Shown here piece by piece: positions 1 through 5,196 of a DNA stretch of 5,298 nucleotides. The DNA comes from Cellvibrionaceae bacterium (GTDB taxonomy: Bacteria > Pseudomonadota > Gammaproteobacteria > Pseudomonadales > Cellvibrionaceae): assembly GCA_025800435.1 (NCBI GenBank), contig JAOXRV010000064.1:1-5298 (forward strand). The letters run 5' to 3'. Position numbers and translations under genes: made by a program. Numbering within the stretch: the stretch's first letter is position 1; each line of letters begins with the position of its first letter. The notes under the pieces were generated by a model. The model searched no databases. It was not told the DNA's origin and saw nothing but the letters and a program-made list of their open reading frames with translations.

Positions 1-98
1 GTCAGGGCTGCAGTCAGGGTGGTTTTACCGTGGTCAACGTGACCGATAGTACCTACGTTCACATGGGGTTTGGAACGCTCAAAAGTTTCTTTTGCCAC
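1..98 (-). CDS. tuf: Elongation factor Tu, N-terminal fragment (cut by window edge)
   Basis: EF-Tu is the cytoplasmic GTPase that delivers aminoacyl-tRNA to the ribosomal A site. Only the first 32 codons are present. They read V(M)AKETFERSKPHVNVGTIG followed by HVDHGKTTLTAAL, which is the invariant EF-Tu N-terminus with the P-loop GHVDHGKT (G1 motif). The start is a GTG at 96-98, with an AGAGGA Shine-Dalgarno sequence 8 nt upstream. GTG starts are also known for E. coli tuf genes. The gene lies 106 bp downstream of fusA on the same strand, the normal last position of the str operon. It is open at the window edge rather than broken. Whether the genome carries a second tuf copy cannot be seen here. 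Confidence 0.97.
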   Translation of the reverse strand, partial: MAKETFERSKPHVNVGTIGHVDHGKTTLTAAL

Positions 99-120
99 TT
101 TACGTGTCCTCTCAAAATAA

Positions 121-136
121 GTGCTTAGCTCAGCAC
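121..136 (-). promoter_or_regulatory. Small stem-loop in the fusA-tuf spacer
   Basis: GTGCT and AGCAC form a 5-bp stem around a 6-nt loop. On the minus strand the hairpin is followed by TTATTTT and then by the tuf Shine-Dalgarno sequence. It could be a weak attenuator or a leader structure for tuf. The stem is short, so this is a weak call. The rest of the 106-bp spacer is AT-rich, and I see no convincing strong promoter in it. Confidence 0.25.
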
Positions 137-186
137 AGTAGTTAAACTTCAAAAAATTACAAAACTGTTACATTTTACCCTTTAGC

Positions 187-204
187 GGGCGCAAAAAGCA
201 GCCC
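187..204 (-). other. Stem-loop abutting the fusA stop codon
   Basis: On the minus strand, GGGC-(T)-GC, a five-T loop and GC-GCCC form a 6-bp GC stem with one bulged base. It begins at the base directly after the fusA TAA stop. No U-tract follows (GCTAAAGGG), so it is a poor intrinsic terminator. It is more likely a 3' structure that slows exonucleases or reduces read-through of transcript into tuf. The role is inferred. Confidence 0.3.
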
Positions 205-2319
205 TTAATGCCCGGCTACCATCTTCGCAATAATCTCATCGGCGACATTGCCCGGCGCCTCGGCGTACTTGGCGAACTCCATAGTAAAGGTGGCCCGGCC
301 CTGGGTAGCAGAGCGCAGATCCGTGGCGTAGCCAAACATTTCGGCCAGCGGCACCTCGGCGTTTACCACCTTGCCCGAGGGGTTCTCATCCATACCGTGA
401 ATCATGCCGCGGCGGCGGTTCAAATCGCCCACCACATCGCCCATATTCTCTTCCGGGGTGACCACCTCAACCTTCATCATTGGTTCCAGCAGGGCGGCGC
501 CACCTTCTTGGGCCAGCTTTTTGGTGGCCATGGAGCCGGCAATTTTAAAGGCCATTTCGTTGGAGTCAACATCGTGGAAAGAACCATCGTATAAGGTGGC
601 CTTTAAGCCCAGCAGTGGGTAGCCGGCGAGCACGCCGTTTTGCATCTGTTCTTCAATACCTTTGCTGACCGCTGGAATATATTCCTTGGGTACGGTGCCG
701 CCGACAATCTCGTTAACAAATTCCAGGCCCTCTGCGTTTTCGTCCTCGGCCGGTTCAAATTTGATCCACACATGGCCGTACTGGCCGCGGCCGCCAGACT
801 GACGCACAAACTTGCCTTCGATCTCGCAGGTGTTCTTAATTCGCTCGCGGTAGGCCACTTGCGGCTTACCGATATTGGCCTCTACATTGAACTCCCGGCG
901 CATACGATCGACCAGGATATCCAGGTGCAGTTCGCCCATGCCCGAGATAATGGTCTGGCCGGTTTCCTCATCGGTTTTGACCTTAAACGAGGGGTCTTCC
1001 TGGGCCAGCTTGCCCAGCGCTATGCCCATCTTCTCTTGGTCGGCCTGTGATCTTGGCTCAACCGCTACCGAGATCACCGGCTCGGGGAATTCCATCCGCT
1101 CCAGTACAATTTTACTCTGCTCGGAGCAGAGGGTATCGCCGGTGGTGACATCTTTAAGGCCAATGGCGGCGGCAATATCGCCGGCCAGTACTTCTTTAAT
1201 TTCCTGGCGGTCGTTGGAGTGCATCTGCACCATACGACCAACCCGCTCGCGCTTTTCTTTAACCGAGTTGTATACCGCGGTGCCACTTTCAAGCTTACCC
1301 GAGTAAACCCGAAAGAAGGTCAAGGTACCGACAAAGGGGTCGGTGGCAATCTTAAAGGCCAGCGCCGCAAAGGGGGCCTCATCGTCGGCCTCGCGGGTTT
1401 CAATCTGCTCGGGGTCGTTCAGCAGGGTGCCTTCAATGGCCTTCACCTCAGTGGGTGAAGGTAAGTACTCAATAACTGCATCGAGCATGGCCTGCACACC
1501 TTTGTTCTTAAAGGCTGAGCCACCCAGTACCGGTACAATCTCATTGGCCAGGGTGCGTTGGCGAATCGCCGCTTTAATTTCATCCTCAGACAGCTCACCG
1601 TCTTCGAGGTATTTATCCATCAATTCTTCATTGGCTTCGGCGGCGGCTTCAACCAGGTACTCACGCATTTCTTCGCAGGTATCCTGAATGTCGGCGGGGA
1701 TATCGCCGTACTCGAAGCTCATACCCTGGTCGGCTTCGTTCCACAAAATGGCCTTCATTTTGACTAAATCAACCACGCCTTTAAATTCATCTTCGGCACC
1801 GATGGTCATCTGCAGCGGTACCGGGTTGGCGCCCAGTCGCTGTTTAAGCTGGTCGACCACCATCTGGAAGTCGGCGCCGGCGCGGTCCATCTTATTGACA
1901 AATACCATCCGCGGCACTTCGTATTTATTGGCCTGGCGCCACACGGTTTCGGTCTGGGGTTGTACACCAGAGGAGCCACACAATACCACCACCGCGCCAT
2001 CCAGCACCCGCAGCGAGCGCTCTACCTCAATGGTAAAGTCCACGTGCCCCGGGGTATCGATAATATTGACCCGGTGCTGGTCGAACTGCTGCTGCATACC
2101 CGCCCAGAAACAGGTGGTGGCGGCCGAGGTAATGGTAATGCCGCGCTCTTGCTCCTGCTCCATCCAATCCATGGTGGCGGCGCCGTCGTGCACCTCACCA
2201 ATTTTGTGGGACAGGCCAGTGTAGAACAGCACCCGCTCAGTGGTGGTGGTCTTACCCGCATCGACGTGAGCACAGATACCGATATTACGATAACGGGAGA
2301 TAGGTGTTTTACGCGCCAC
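205..2319 (-). CDS. fusA: Translation elongation factor G
   Basis: EF-G is the cytoplasmic GTPase that drives tRNA-mRNA translocation and, with ribosome recycling factor, splits post-termination ribosomes. The 704-residue product matches the E. coli length. Visible G motifs are AHVDAGKT (17-24, P-loop), the switch I segment ERGITIT (58-64), DTPGH (88-92, with the GTPase-activating His92), NKMD (142-145) and SAF (268-270). Domain II follows at about 310-410 and domain III at about 415-490. Domain IV contains QSGGRGQYGH (507-516) and the tip loop with His582 that enters the decoding centre. Domain V starts near 612 (LEPMMKVEV). The start is GTG at 2317-2319, with GAGGG 7 nt upstream. It lies 214 bp after rpsG, a wide gap containing a terminator-like hairpin and a possible own promoter. 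The sequence resembles Pseudomonas FusA1 and shows no defects. Confidence 0.98.
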   Translation of the reverse strand: MARKTPISRYRNIGICAHVDAGKTTTTERVLFYTGLSHKIGEVHDGAATMDWMEQEQERGITITSAATTCFWAGMQQQFDQHRVNIIDTPGHVDFTIEVERSLRVLDGAVVVLCGSSGVQPQTETVWRQANKYEVPRMVFVNKMDRAGADFQMVVDQLKQRLGANPVPLQMTIGAEDEFKGVVDLVKMKAILWNEADQGMSFEYGDIPADIQDTCEEMREYLVEAAAEANEELMDKYLEDGELSEDEIKAAIRQRTLANEIVPVLGGSAFKNKGVQAMLDAVIEYLPSPTEVKAIEGTLLNDPEQIETREADDEAPFAALAFKIATDPFVGTLTFFRVYSGKLESGTAVYNSVKEKRERVGRMVQMHSNDRQEIKEVLAGDIAAAIGLKDVTTGDTLCSEQSKIVLERMEFPEPVISVAVEPRSQADQEKMGIALGKLAQEDPSFKVKTDEETGQTIISGMGELHLDILVDRMRREFNVEANIGKPQVAYRERIKNTCEIEGKFVRQSGGRGQYGHVWIKFEPAEDENAEGLEFVNEIVGGTVPKEYIPAVSKGIEEQMQNGVLAGYPLLGLKATLYDGSFHDVDSNEMAFKIAGSMATKKLAQEGGAALLEPMMKVEVVTPEENMGDVVGDLNRRRGMIHGMDENPSGKVVNAEVPLAEMFGYATDLRSATQGRATFTMEFAKYAEAPGNVADEIIAKMVAGH

Positions 2320-2354
2320 AGTGCGACCCTCAAATTCTATGTATTAAACAAGCC

Positions 2355-2360
2355 ATTATA
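2355..2360 (-). promoter_or_regulatory. Candidate internal promoter (-10 box) for fusA-tuf
   Basis: The minus strand reads CCCC-TATAAT-GGC, a perfect sigma70 -10 hexamer, 36 bp before the fusA GTG. Transcription would start near 2348 and leave a leader of about 28 nt containing the GAGGG ribosome-binding site. The weak point is the -35: no good TTGACA match exists at 16-18 bp, and the best is TTAATC at 15 bp. Together with the upstream hairpin at 2475-2506 it suggests that fusA-tuf can be transcribed separately from rpsL-rpsG. Confidence 0.4.
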
Positions 2361-2390
2361 GGGGAAAAACCCAGCGATTAATGGTACTTA

Positions 2391-2447
2391 CTTAAAGCCG
2401 CTAGTTGTCTTGAGCACCTCCGCAACCGCGGAGATAACGGACTTAAG
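2391..2447 (-). other. Nested inverted repeats upstream of fusA
   Basis: An inner hairpin, CTCCGC-AACC-GCGGAG (2418-2433, 6 bp), is flanked by GTTGT (2404-2408) pairing with ATAAC (2434-2438), and by CTTAA (2391-2395) pairing with TTAAG (2443-2447). The three segments can stack into one long imperfect stem with a bulge. It lies between the rpsG hairpin and the putative fusA -10 box, so it would be present only in read-through transcript. The function is unknown. It may be a processing site or chance pairing. Confidence 0.25.
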
Positions 2448-2474
2448 AAAGTGCCATTGCCAAACCCATAAGCA

Positions 2475-2506
2475 CGAAAGGCAGCCTAACGCTAGGCTGC
2501 CTTTCG
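2475..2506 (-). terminator. Strong stem-loop after rpsG (terminator or attenuator)
   Basis: CGAAAGGCAGCCTA (2475-2488) and TAGGCTGCCTTTCG (2493-2506) form a perfect 14-bp stem around a 4-nt loop, starting 27 nt after the rpsG stop. On the minus strand the descending arm ends CTTTCG and is followed by TGCTTAT, a weak, interrupted U-tract. This resembles a leaky intrinsic terminator or an mRNA-stabilising 3' end. On the plus strand the downstream bases (GTACTACTT) fit less well. Because fusA and tuf lie downstream, full termination would require the candidate promoter at 2355-2360. Confidence 0.55.
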
Positions 2507-2533
2507 GTACTACTTCGAAGCAATAAAGCTCGA

Positions 2534-3004
2534 TTAGAAGCGGTAGTGGGAGAATGCCTTGTTGGCTTCTGCCATGCGATGCACATCTTCGCGCTTCTTA
2601 ACAGCAGCACCCTTGCCTTGGGAGGCGTCGATCAGCTCACCGGCCAAACGCTGGGGCATAGACTTCTCGCCGCGGTTGCGCGAGTACTCTACCAGCCAAC
2701 GCATTGCCAGGGCCTGACGGCGGGCAGGGCGTACTTCTACAGGCACCTGGTAGGTAGCACCACCAACACGGCGAGATTTAACCTCAACCATGGGGGCAAT
2801 GTTTTCCAGGGCCTCGTCAAAGACCTCTAAAGGATCTTTGTTCAGCTTTTCTTGAACAGTGTCCAGGGCACCGTAAACGATGCGCTCAGCAACGGATTTC
2901 TTGCCGCTGATCATGACCATGTTCATGAACTTCGCCAGGGTGATATTACCAAACTTAGGGTCTGGCAGAATTTCACGCTTAGCGACAACTCTTCTTCTTG
3001 GCAT
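2534..3004 (-). CDS. rpsG: 30S ribosomal protein S7
   Basis: S7 is the primary assembly protein of the 30S head. It binds the 3' major domain of 16S rRNA near the E site. The 156-residue product has the usual bacterial length. The family signature spans about residues 20-46, including the GKK of MISGKKSVAE (31-40). The extended beta-hairpin (about 73-92, VEVKSRRVGG then TYQVPVEVRP) is the arm that contacts rRNA and mRNA. The C-terminus ends HRMAEANKAFSHYRF, close to the short S7 form of E. coli B. The ATG start at 3002-3004 has GAGG 9 nt upstream. It lies 152 bp downstream of rpsL. In E. coli, S7 represses its own operon through a target in the rpsL-rpsG spacer (known for that species), and a candidate structure is present here at 3057-3083. 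Confidence 0.98.
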   Translation of the reverse strand: MPRRRVVAKREILPDPKFGNITLAKFMNMVMISGKKSVAERIVYGALDTVQEKLNKDPLEVFDEALENIAPMVEVKSRRVGGATYQVPVEVRPARRQALAMRWLVEYSRNRGEKSMPQRLAGELIDASQGKGAAVKKREDVHRMAEANKAFSHYRF

Positions 3005-3056
3005 TTTAAATCGCCTCTATCTTCAGGGTTTCTAAGACAACACTCTCATTACTCTT

Positions 3057-3083
3057 GATCGCCAGGCAGTAAAACCTTCGATC
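3057..3083 (-). promoter_or_regulatory. Hairpin in the rpsL-rpsG spacer, candidate S7 autoregulation site
   Basis: On the minus strand GATCG-(A)-AGG, an 8-nt loop and CCT-(GG)-CGATC form an 8-bp stem with a small asymmetric internal loop, about 53 nt upstream of the rpsG start. In E. coli this spacer carries the S7 translational repressor site, which mimics the S7 region of 16S rRNA. I could not align this structure to the E. coli site, so the role is inferred from position and foldability only. I see no convincing promoter in the rest of the 152-bp spacer. Confidence 0.35.
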
Positions 3084-3156
3084 GCCTATCCTGAATGTGC
3101 TTAGCCTTACTCGGTTCACTAAATAGCAAGCCGAAAACGAGGGTAAAAGGACCTAA

Positions 3157-3528
3157 TTACTTAGGACGCTTGGTACCATACTTAGAGCGACCTTGCTTGC
3201 GATCGCTAACACCCGAGGTGTCCAACGAACCGCGAACAGTGTGGTAGCGCACACCGGGCAGGTCTTTAACACGACCGCCACGAATCAGCACCACGCTGTG
3301 CTCTTGCAGGTTGTGACCTTCACCACCGATGTAAGAAGTAACCTCAAAACCGTTGGTCAGGCGCACACGGCAAACCTTACGCAGGGCTGAGTTTGGCTTC
3401 TTAGGGGTAGTGGTGTAGACACGAGTACAAACGCCGCGCTTTTGCGGGTTTGCCTGCAGGGCAGGTACGTCGCTCTTTTGCACTTTACGTTTTCTAGGCT
3501 TACGAACCAATTGGTTGATCGTTGCCAT
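3157..3528 (-). CDS. rpsL: 30S ribosomal protein S12
   Basis: S12 lies at the decoding centre of the 30S subunit and controls accuracy. The product is 123 residues, starting MATINQLVRKPRKRKV and ending SKYGTKRPK, one residue shorter than E. coli S12. The signature TTTPKKPNSALRKVCRVR is at 39-56, and RGGRVKDLPGVRYH follows at 83-96. Lys43 and Lys88, where streptomycin-resistance substitutions arise in E. coli, are wild type, as is Asp89, the RimO methylthiolation site in E. coli. I chose the ATG at 3526-3528 over an in-frame upstream extension to 3636. It matches the conserved N-terminus and has GGAG 10 nt upstream, and the extension would begin upstream of the predicted transcription start. 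It is the first gene of the operon here. Confidence 0.98.
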   Translation of the reverse strand: MATINQLVRKPRKRKVQKSDVPALQANPQKRGVCTRVYTTTPKKPNSALRKVCRVRLTNGFEVTSYIGGEGHNLQEHSVVLIRGGRVKDLPGVRYHTVRGSLDTSGVSDRKQGRSKYGTKRPK

Positions 3529-3550
3529 GAAAAAATGACTCCAGTTAATC

Positions 3551-3574
3551 ACCTTCACAAGAAGGTTTCGTGAA
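3551..3574 (-). promoter_or_regulatory. Overlapping alternative hairpins in the rpsL leader
   Basis: Two mutually exclusive stems share bases just upstream of the rpsL ribosome-binding site (GGAG, 3539-3542). The first is ACCTTC/GAAGGT (3551-3556 with 3561-3566, perfect 6 bp, 4-nt loop). The second is TTCAC/GTGAA (3554-3558 with 3570-3574). The first is clearly the more stable. Switching between them is only a possibility. Confidence 0.3.
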
Positions 3575-3585
3575 TTTAAACAACA

Positions 3586-3601
3586 CCCCCTATTTAGGGG
3601 G
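3586..3601 (-). promoter_or_regulatory. GC-rich hairpin at the predicted 5' end of the str mRNA
   Basis: CCCCCT (3586-3591) and AGGGGG (3596-3601) form a 6-bp stem with a 4-nt loop. The predicted transcription start from the rpsL promoter is about 3601-3603, so the stem would begin within 0-2 nt of the RNA 5' end. Such 5'-terminal stems are known to hinder RppH and RNase E in other mRNAs (for example ompA). On the minus strand TGTTGTTT follows, so weak terminator activity is the alternative. Confidence 0.45.
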
Positions 3602-3607
3602 CTGCGC

Positions 3608-3636
3608 ATTGTACGGATGATAGCTGCCAAGGTCAA
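3608..3636 (-). promoter_or_regulatory. Sigma70-type promoter of the rpsL (str) operon
   Basis: On the minus strand TTGACC (-35, 3631-3636) is separated by exactly 17 bp from TACAAT (-10, 3608-3613). Each hexamer matches consensus at 5 of 6 positions. The bases after the -10 (GCGCAGC) form a GC-rich discriminator, a common trait of promoters inhibited by ppGpp/DksA in gammaproteobacteria. That regulation is inferred. The leader would be about 73-75 nt. Confidence 0.8.
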
Positions 3637-3801
3637 GCAACTGAGGGCCTTAAAGGGGGTTTCGCGTCAAAACTCCAACCCCTGGCAAACCAAGCCATAA
3701 TTTCAGGCCTAGTTCACCTGTCGCCCCTATCGTTCAGGGATCTACAAGACCCGGATAAAGCTCACCCAAAGCCTAAAAGCTATGCGATAACTAGTTGTAT
3801 T

Positions 3802-3810
3802 TGCTATTAT
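3802..3810 (+). promoter_or_regulatory. Candidate extended -10 promoter of the M14 peptidase gene
   Basis: The plus strand reads TGC-TATTAT, an extended -10 motif (TGn plus a 5/6 -10 hexamer at 3805-3810). The -35 region at 17 bp (ATGCGA, 3782-3787) is poor, as is usual for extended -10 promoters. Transcription would begin near 3817 and leave a leader of about 44 nt before the ATG at 3861. This argues against TTG starts at 3795-3801. Confidence 0.45.
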
Positions 3811-3860
3811 TTGGGAGTCTTAGGAGACGCTACTCAGCCATAATATCGAGCAATCTGACT

Positions 3861-5081
3861 ATGCCTTTGAAACTTACGAAACGGAGCTTCGCTGTTCTGC
3901 TGGCCAGTATTAGCTTATTGAGCCACGCCGAACAGGCACAACAGCCAAGCGCTGATGATAATAAGCACAATAAGCCGAGCCAAGCCGCCAAGCAACAAGC
4001 CACCGAGGATAAACAAACCGCAGCCCCGGCCCAACTGATAAACGAAGCTACTAAACCCAAAGCCGCCCCAGCACAGGCTGCGCCACAGCCATCAGCCGCC
4101 GAAGTTGATAGCCAAATGGCCGGCAAAGCAACAAGCCAGGCAAAGCCCGAAACCGATAGCCAAGCGGCCACTAAAGTGACAGACGAGGCAAAGCTCGGAA
4201 CTGGCAGCAAAGCGGCCACTAAAGCGACAGGCGAAGCAAAACCTGAGGTAGAGCAGCTGTCGGTTCAGCGCCTGTGTACGGATATCGGCAAAAAACTCGG
4301 CAGTGTCAGTATCGCCGAATGTGAAAAACAAGCGCTGGTCGCCTCGGGTTACTTCACCCCCAAGGGCTATCCGCTGGCCATGCGCCACTATGGCCCCTTG
4401 CCCAATCGCACCCCCCAAGGTCGCATTATCCTTATGGGCGGCATTCACGGCGATGAATACGCCTCGGTATCGGTGCTGTTTAAGTGGATGAATAAGCTCA
4501 ACCGCTACCACTCGGGCCTGTTTAATTGGCAGGTAATACCCCTGGCCAACCCAGACGGCCTACTGCAGCGTAAATCCAAGCGTCAGAACGCCAACGGTGT
4601 GGATCTAAACCGCAACTTCCCTACCCCAGACTGGGATGAAAAGGCCCTGCAGTACTGGCAACAGCGCACCTTTAAAAATGTGCGCCGCTATCCCGGCCCC
4701 AAGGCCGCCAGTGAGGTGGAAACCAAGTGGCTACTGAAAGTCATTGAAGAGTTTCAACCCGATGCGATTATCTCGGTACACGCCCCCCATAAGCTGATCG
4801 ACTTTGACGGCCCCCAAAACCCACCCCAACAGCTGGGTAAACTGCAATTGCGCCGCCTGGGCACCTACCCCGGCAGCCTCGGCAACTACGGCGGTTCGGT
4901 GCTGGATGTGCCTATCCTAACCGTCGAGCTACCCTTTGCCGGCATTATGCCCAGCAATGCCGAAATCTCAAAAATGTGGACCGATCTGGTGGGCTGGTTA
5001 ATTAAAGAAATACCGAAACAGAAGGAAAAGCGCCTGGCCAAAGCGGCCATTGAGGAGCCCCCCTCTGGCGGTACTGAGTAA
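3861..5081 (+). CDS. Secreted M14 zinc peptidase, murein peptide amidase (MpaA)-like
   Basis: The 406-residue precursor starts at ATG 3861. A longer reading from TTG 3795 is possible but would bury the signal peptide. Residues 1-23 are a Sec signal peptide (KLTKR, hydrophobic core, likely cleavage SHA-EQ) without a lipobox. Residues 24-130 are a disordered Ala/Lys/Gln/Glu/Pro/Thr linker ending in three 16-residue repeats. The catalytic domain shows the M14 set: GGIHGDE (zinc ligands His196 and Glu199), NPDG (230-233), Arg241, NGVDLNRNFP (245-254, Asn250/Arg251), VHAP (zinc ligand His307), PGSLGNYGG (337-345) and VELP with catalytic Glu356. Cys139 and Cys154 could form a periplasmic disulfide. 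E. coli MpaA, which shares these motifs, is cytoplasmic and cuts gamma-D-Glu-meso-DAP in murein peptides. This exported relative probably acts on peptidoglycan or its fragments in the periplasm. The substrate is not proven. The ribosome-binding site is weak (GAG, 10 nt upstream). Confidence 0.88.
   Translation: MPLKLTKRSFAVLLASISLLSHAEQAQQPSADDNKHNKPSQAAKQQATEDKQTAAPAQLINEATKPKAAPAQAAPQPSAAEVDSQMAGKATSQAKPETDSQAATKVTDEAKLGTGSKAATKATGEAKPEVEQLSVQRLCTDIGKKLGSVSIAECEKQALVASGYFTPKGYPLAMRHYGPLPNRTPQGRIILMGGIHGDEYASVSVLFKWMNKLNRYHSGLFNWQVIPLANPDGLLQRKSKRQNANGVDLNRNFPTPDWDEKALQYWQQRTFKNVRRYPGPKAASEVETKWLLKVIEEFQPDAIISVHAPHKLIDFDGPQNPPQQLGKLQLRRLGTYPGSLGNYGGSVLDVPILTVELPFAGIMPSNAEISKMWTDLVGWLIKEIPKQKEKRLAKAAIEEPPSGGTE
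4107..4250 (+). repeat. Three tandem 48-bp repeats in the peptidase linker
   Basis: Units at 4107-4154, 4155-4202 and 4203-4250 encode residues 83-98, 99-114 and 115-130: DSQMAGKATSQAKPET, DSQAATKVTDEAKLGT and GSKAATKATGEAKPEV. By hand count, adjacent units match at 35/48 (first and second) and 34/48 (second and third) bases, so this is a degenerate but real tandem duplication. The 48-bp period keeps the reading frame, so unit number could vary without breaking the enzyme. The repeats sit directly before the folded part of the protein. Confidence 0.85.
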
Positions 5082-5096
5082 GGGCCAAAACCGCTG

Positions 5097-5143
5097 ATCG
5101 CTGGAGCTACAGTGATGGCCGGCCATCTCCGTCACCTCCGTGA
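5097..5143. repeat. Palindrome cluster downstream of the peptidase gene
   Basis: GATGGCCGGCCATC (5114-5127) is a perfect 14-bp palindrome. It overlaps an ATCGCTG/CAGTGAT stem (5097-5103 with 5110-5116, one G-T pair) and is followed by TCAC/GTGA (5132-5135 with 5140-5143). The cluster begins 16 bp after the peptidase stop. No T-tract follows, so it is not a standard intrinsic terminator. It may be a transcript-end structure or part of an extragenic repeat. A further weak stem lies at 5156-5175. Confidence 0.45.
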
Positions 5144-5196
5144 AAACGCACTGCTGTCCGGGGAAAAGGCCCGACTGTTGGGGATAAAACCCAGCT

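Larger units (their letters stand above)
3529..3860. other. Divergent intergenic region between rpsL and the M14 peptidase
   Basis: This 332-bp stretch holds no supportable gene. It contains the rpsL leader with two hairpins, the rpsL promoter (3608-3636) and a candidate promoter for the rightward peptidase gene (3802-3810). Between the promoters (about 3640-3790) there are small inverted repeats such as GGGGTT/AACCCC (3656-3661 and 3677-3682) and CCCT/AGGG (3725-3728 and 3736-3739). I cannot assign these to an operator. Confidence 0.7.

Noticed and set aside
124..152. A possible tuf promoter (TTGAAG, 17 bp, GCTAAG with an upstream TG)
   Set aside because: The -10 matches only 3 of 6 bases and overlaps a small hairpin. 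It is too weak to call, and co-transcription with fusA is simpler.
208..2361. Several plus-strand open frames of 65-178 codons opposite fusA
   Set aside because: They are antisense shadows of a strongly conserved gene with biased codon use. None has recognisable motifs or a promoter.
3529..3636. A 36-codon N-terminal extension of rpsL in the same frame
   Set aside because: The conserved S12 N-terminus begins at the ATG at 3526-3528 with its own GGAG. The extension would start upstream of the predicted transcription start and runs through hairpin sequence.
3697..3724. A second upstream rpsL promoter (GCGACA, 16 bp, AATTAT on the minus strand)
   Set aside because: Both hexamers match only 4 of 6, and the promoter at 3608-3636 is much better.
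3795..3860. A longer peptidase N-terminus from TTG at 3795-3801
   Set aside because: It would overlap the extended -10 promoter, place a charged RRRY stretch before the signal peptide and hide the normal n-region. ATG 3861 gives a standard Sec signal.
3830..4511. Minus-strand frames of 129 and 139 codons opposite the peptidase
   Set aside because: Their Ala/Leu/Ser/Cys-rich or Phe/Gly/Leu-rich sequences are complements of the repetitive linker, not membrane proteins. The sense frame has full catalytic motifs.
5152..5192. An intrinsic terminator for the peptidase at the GTC-c-GGG/CCC-GAC stem
   Set aside because: The stem is short and bulged, and it is followed by TGTTGGGG rather than a T-tract.
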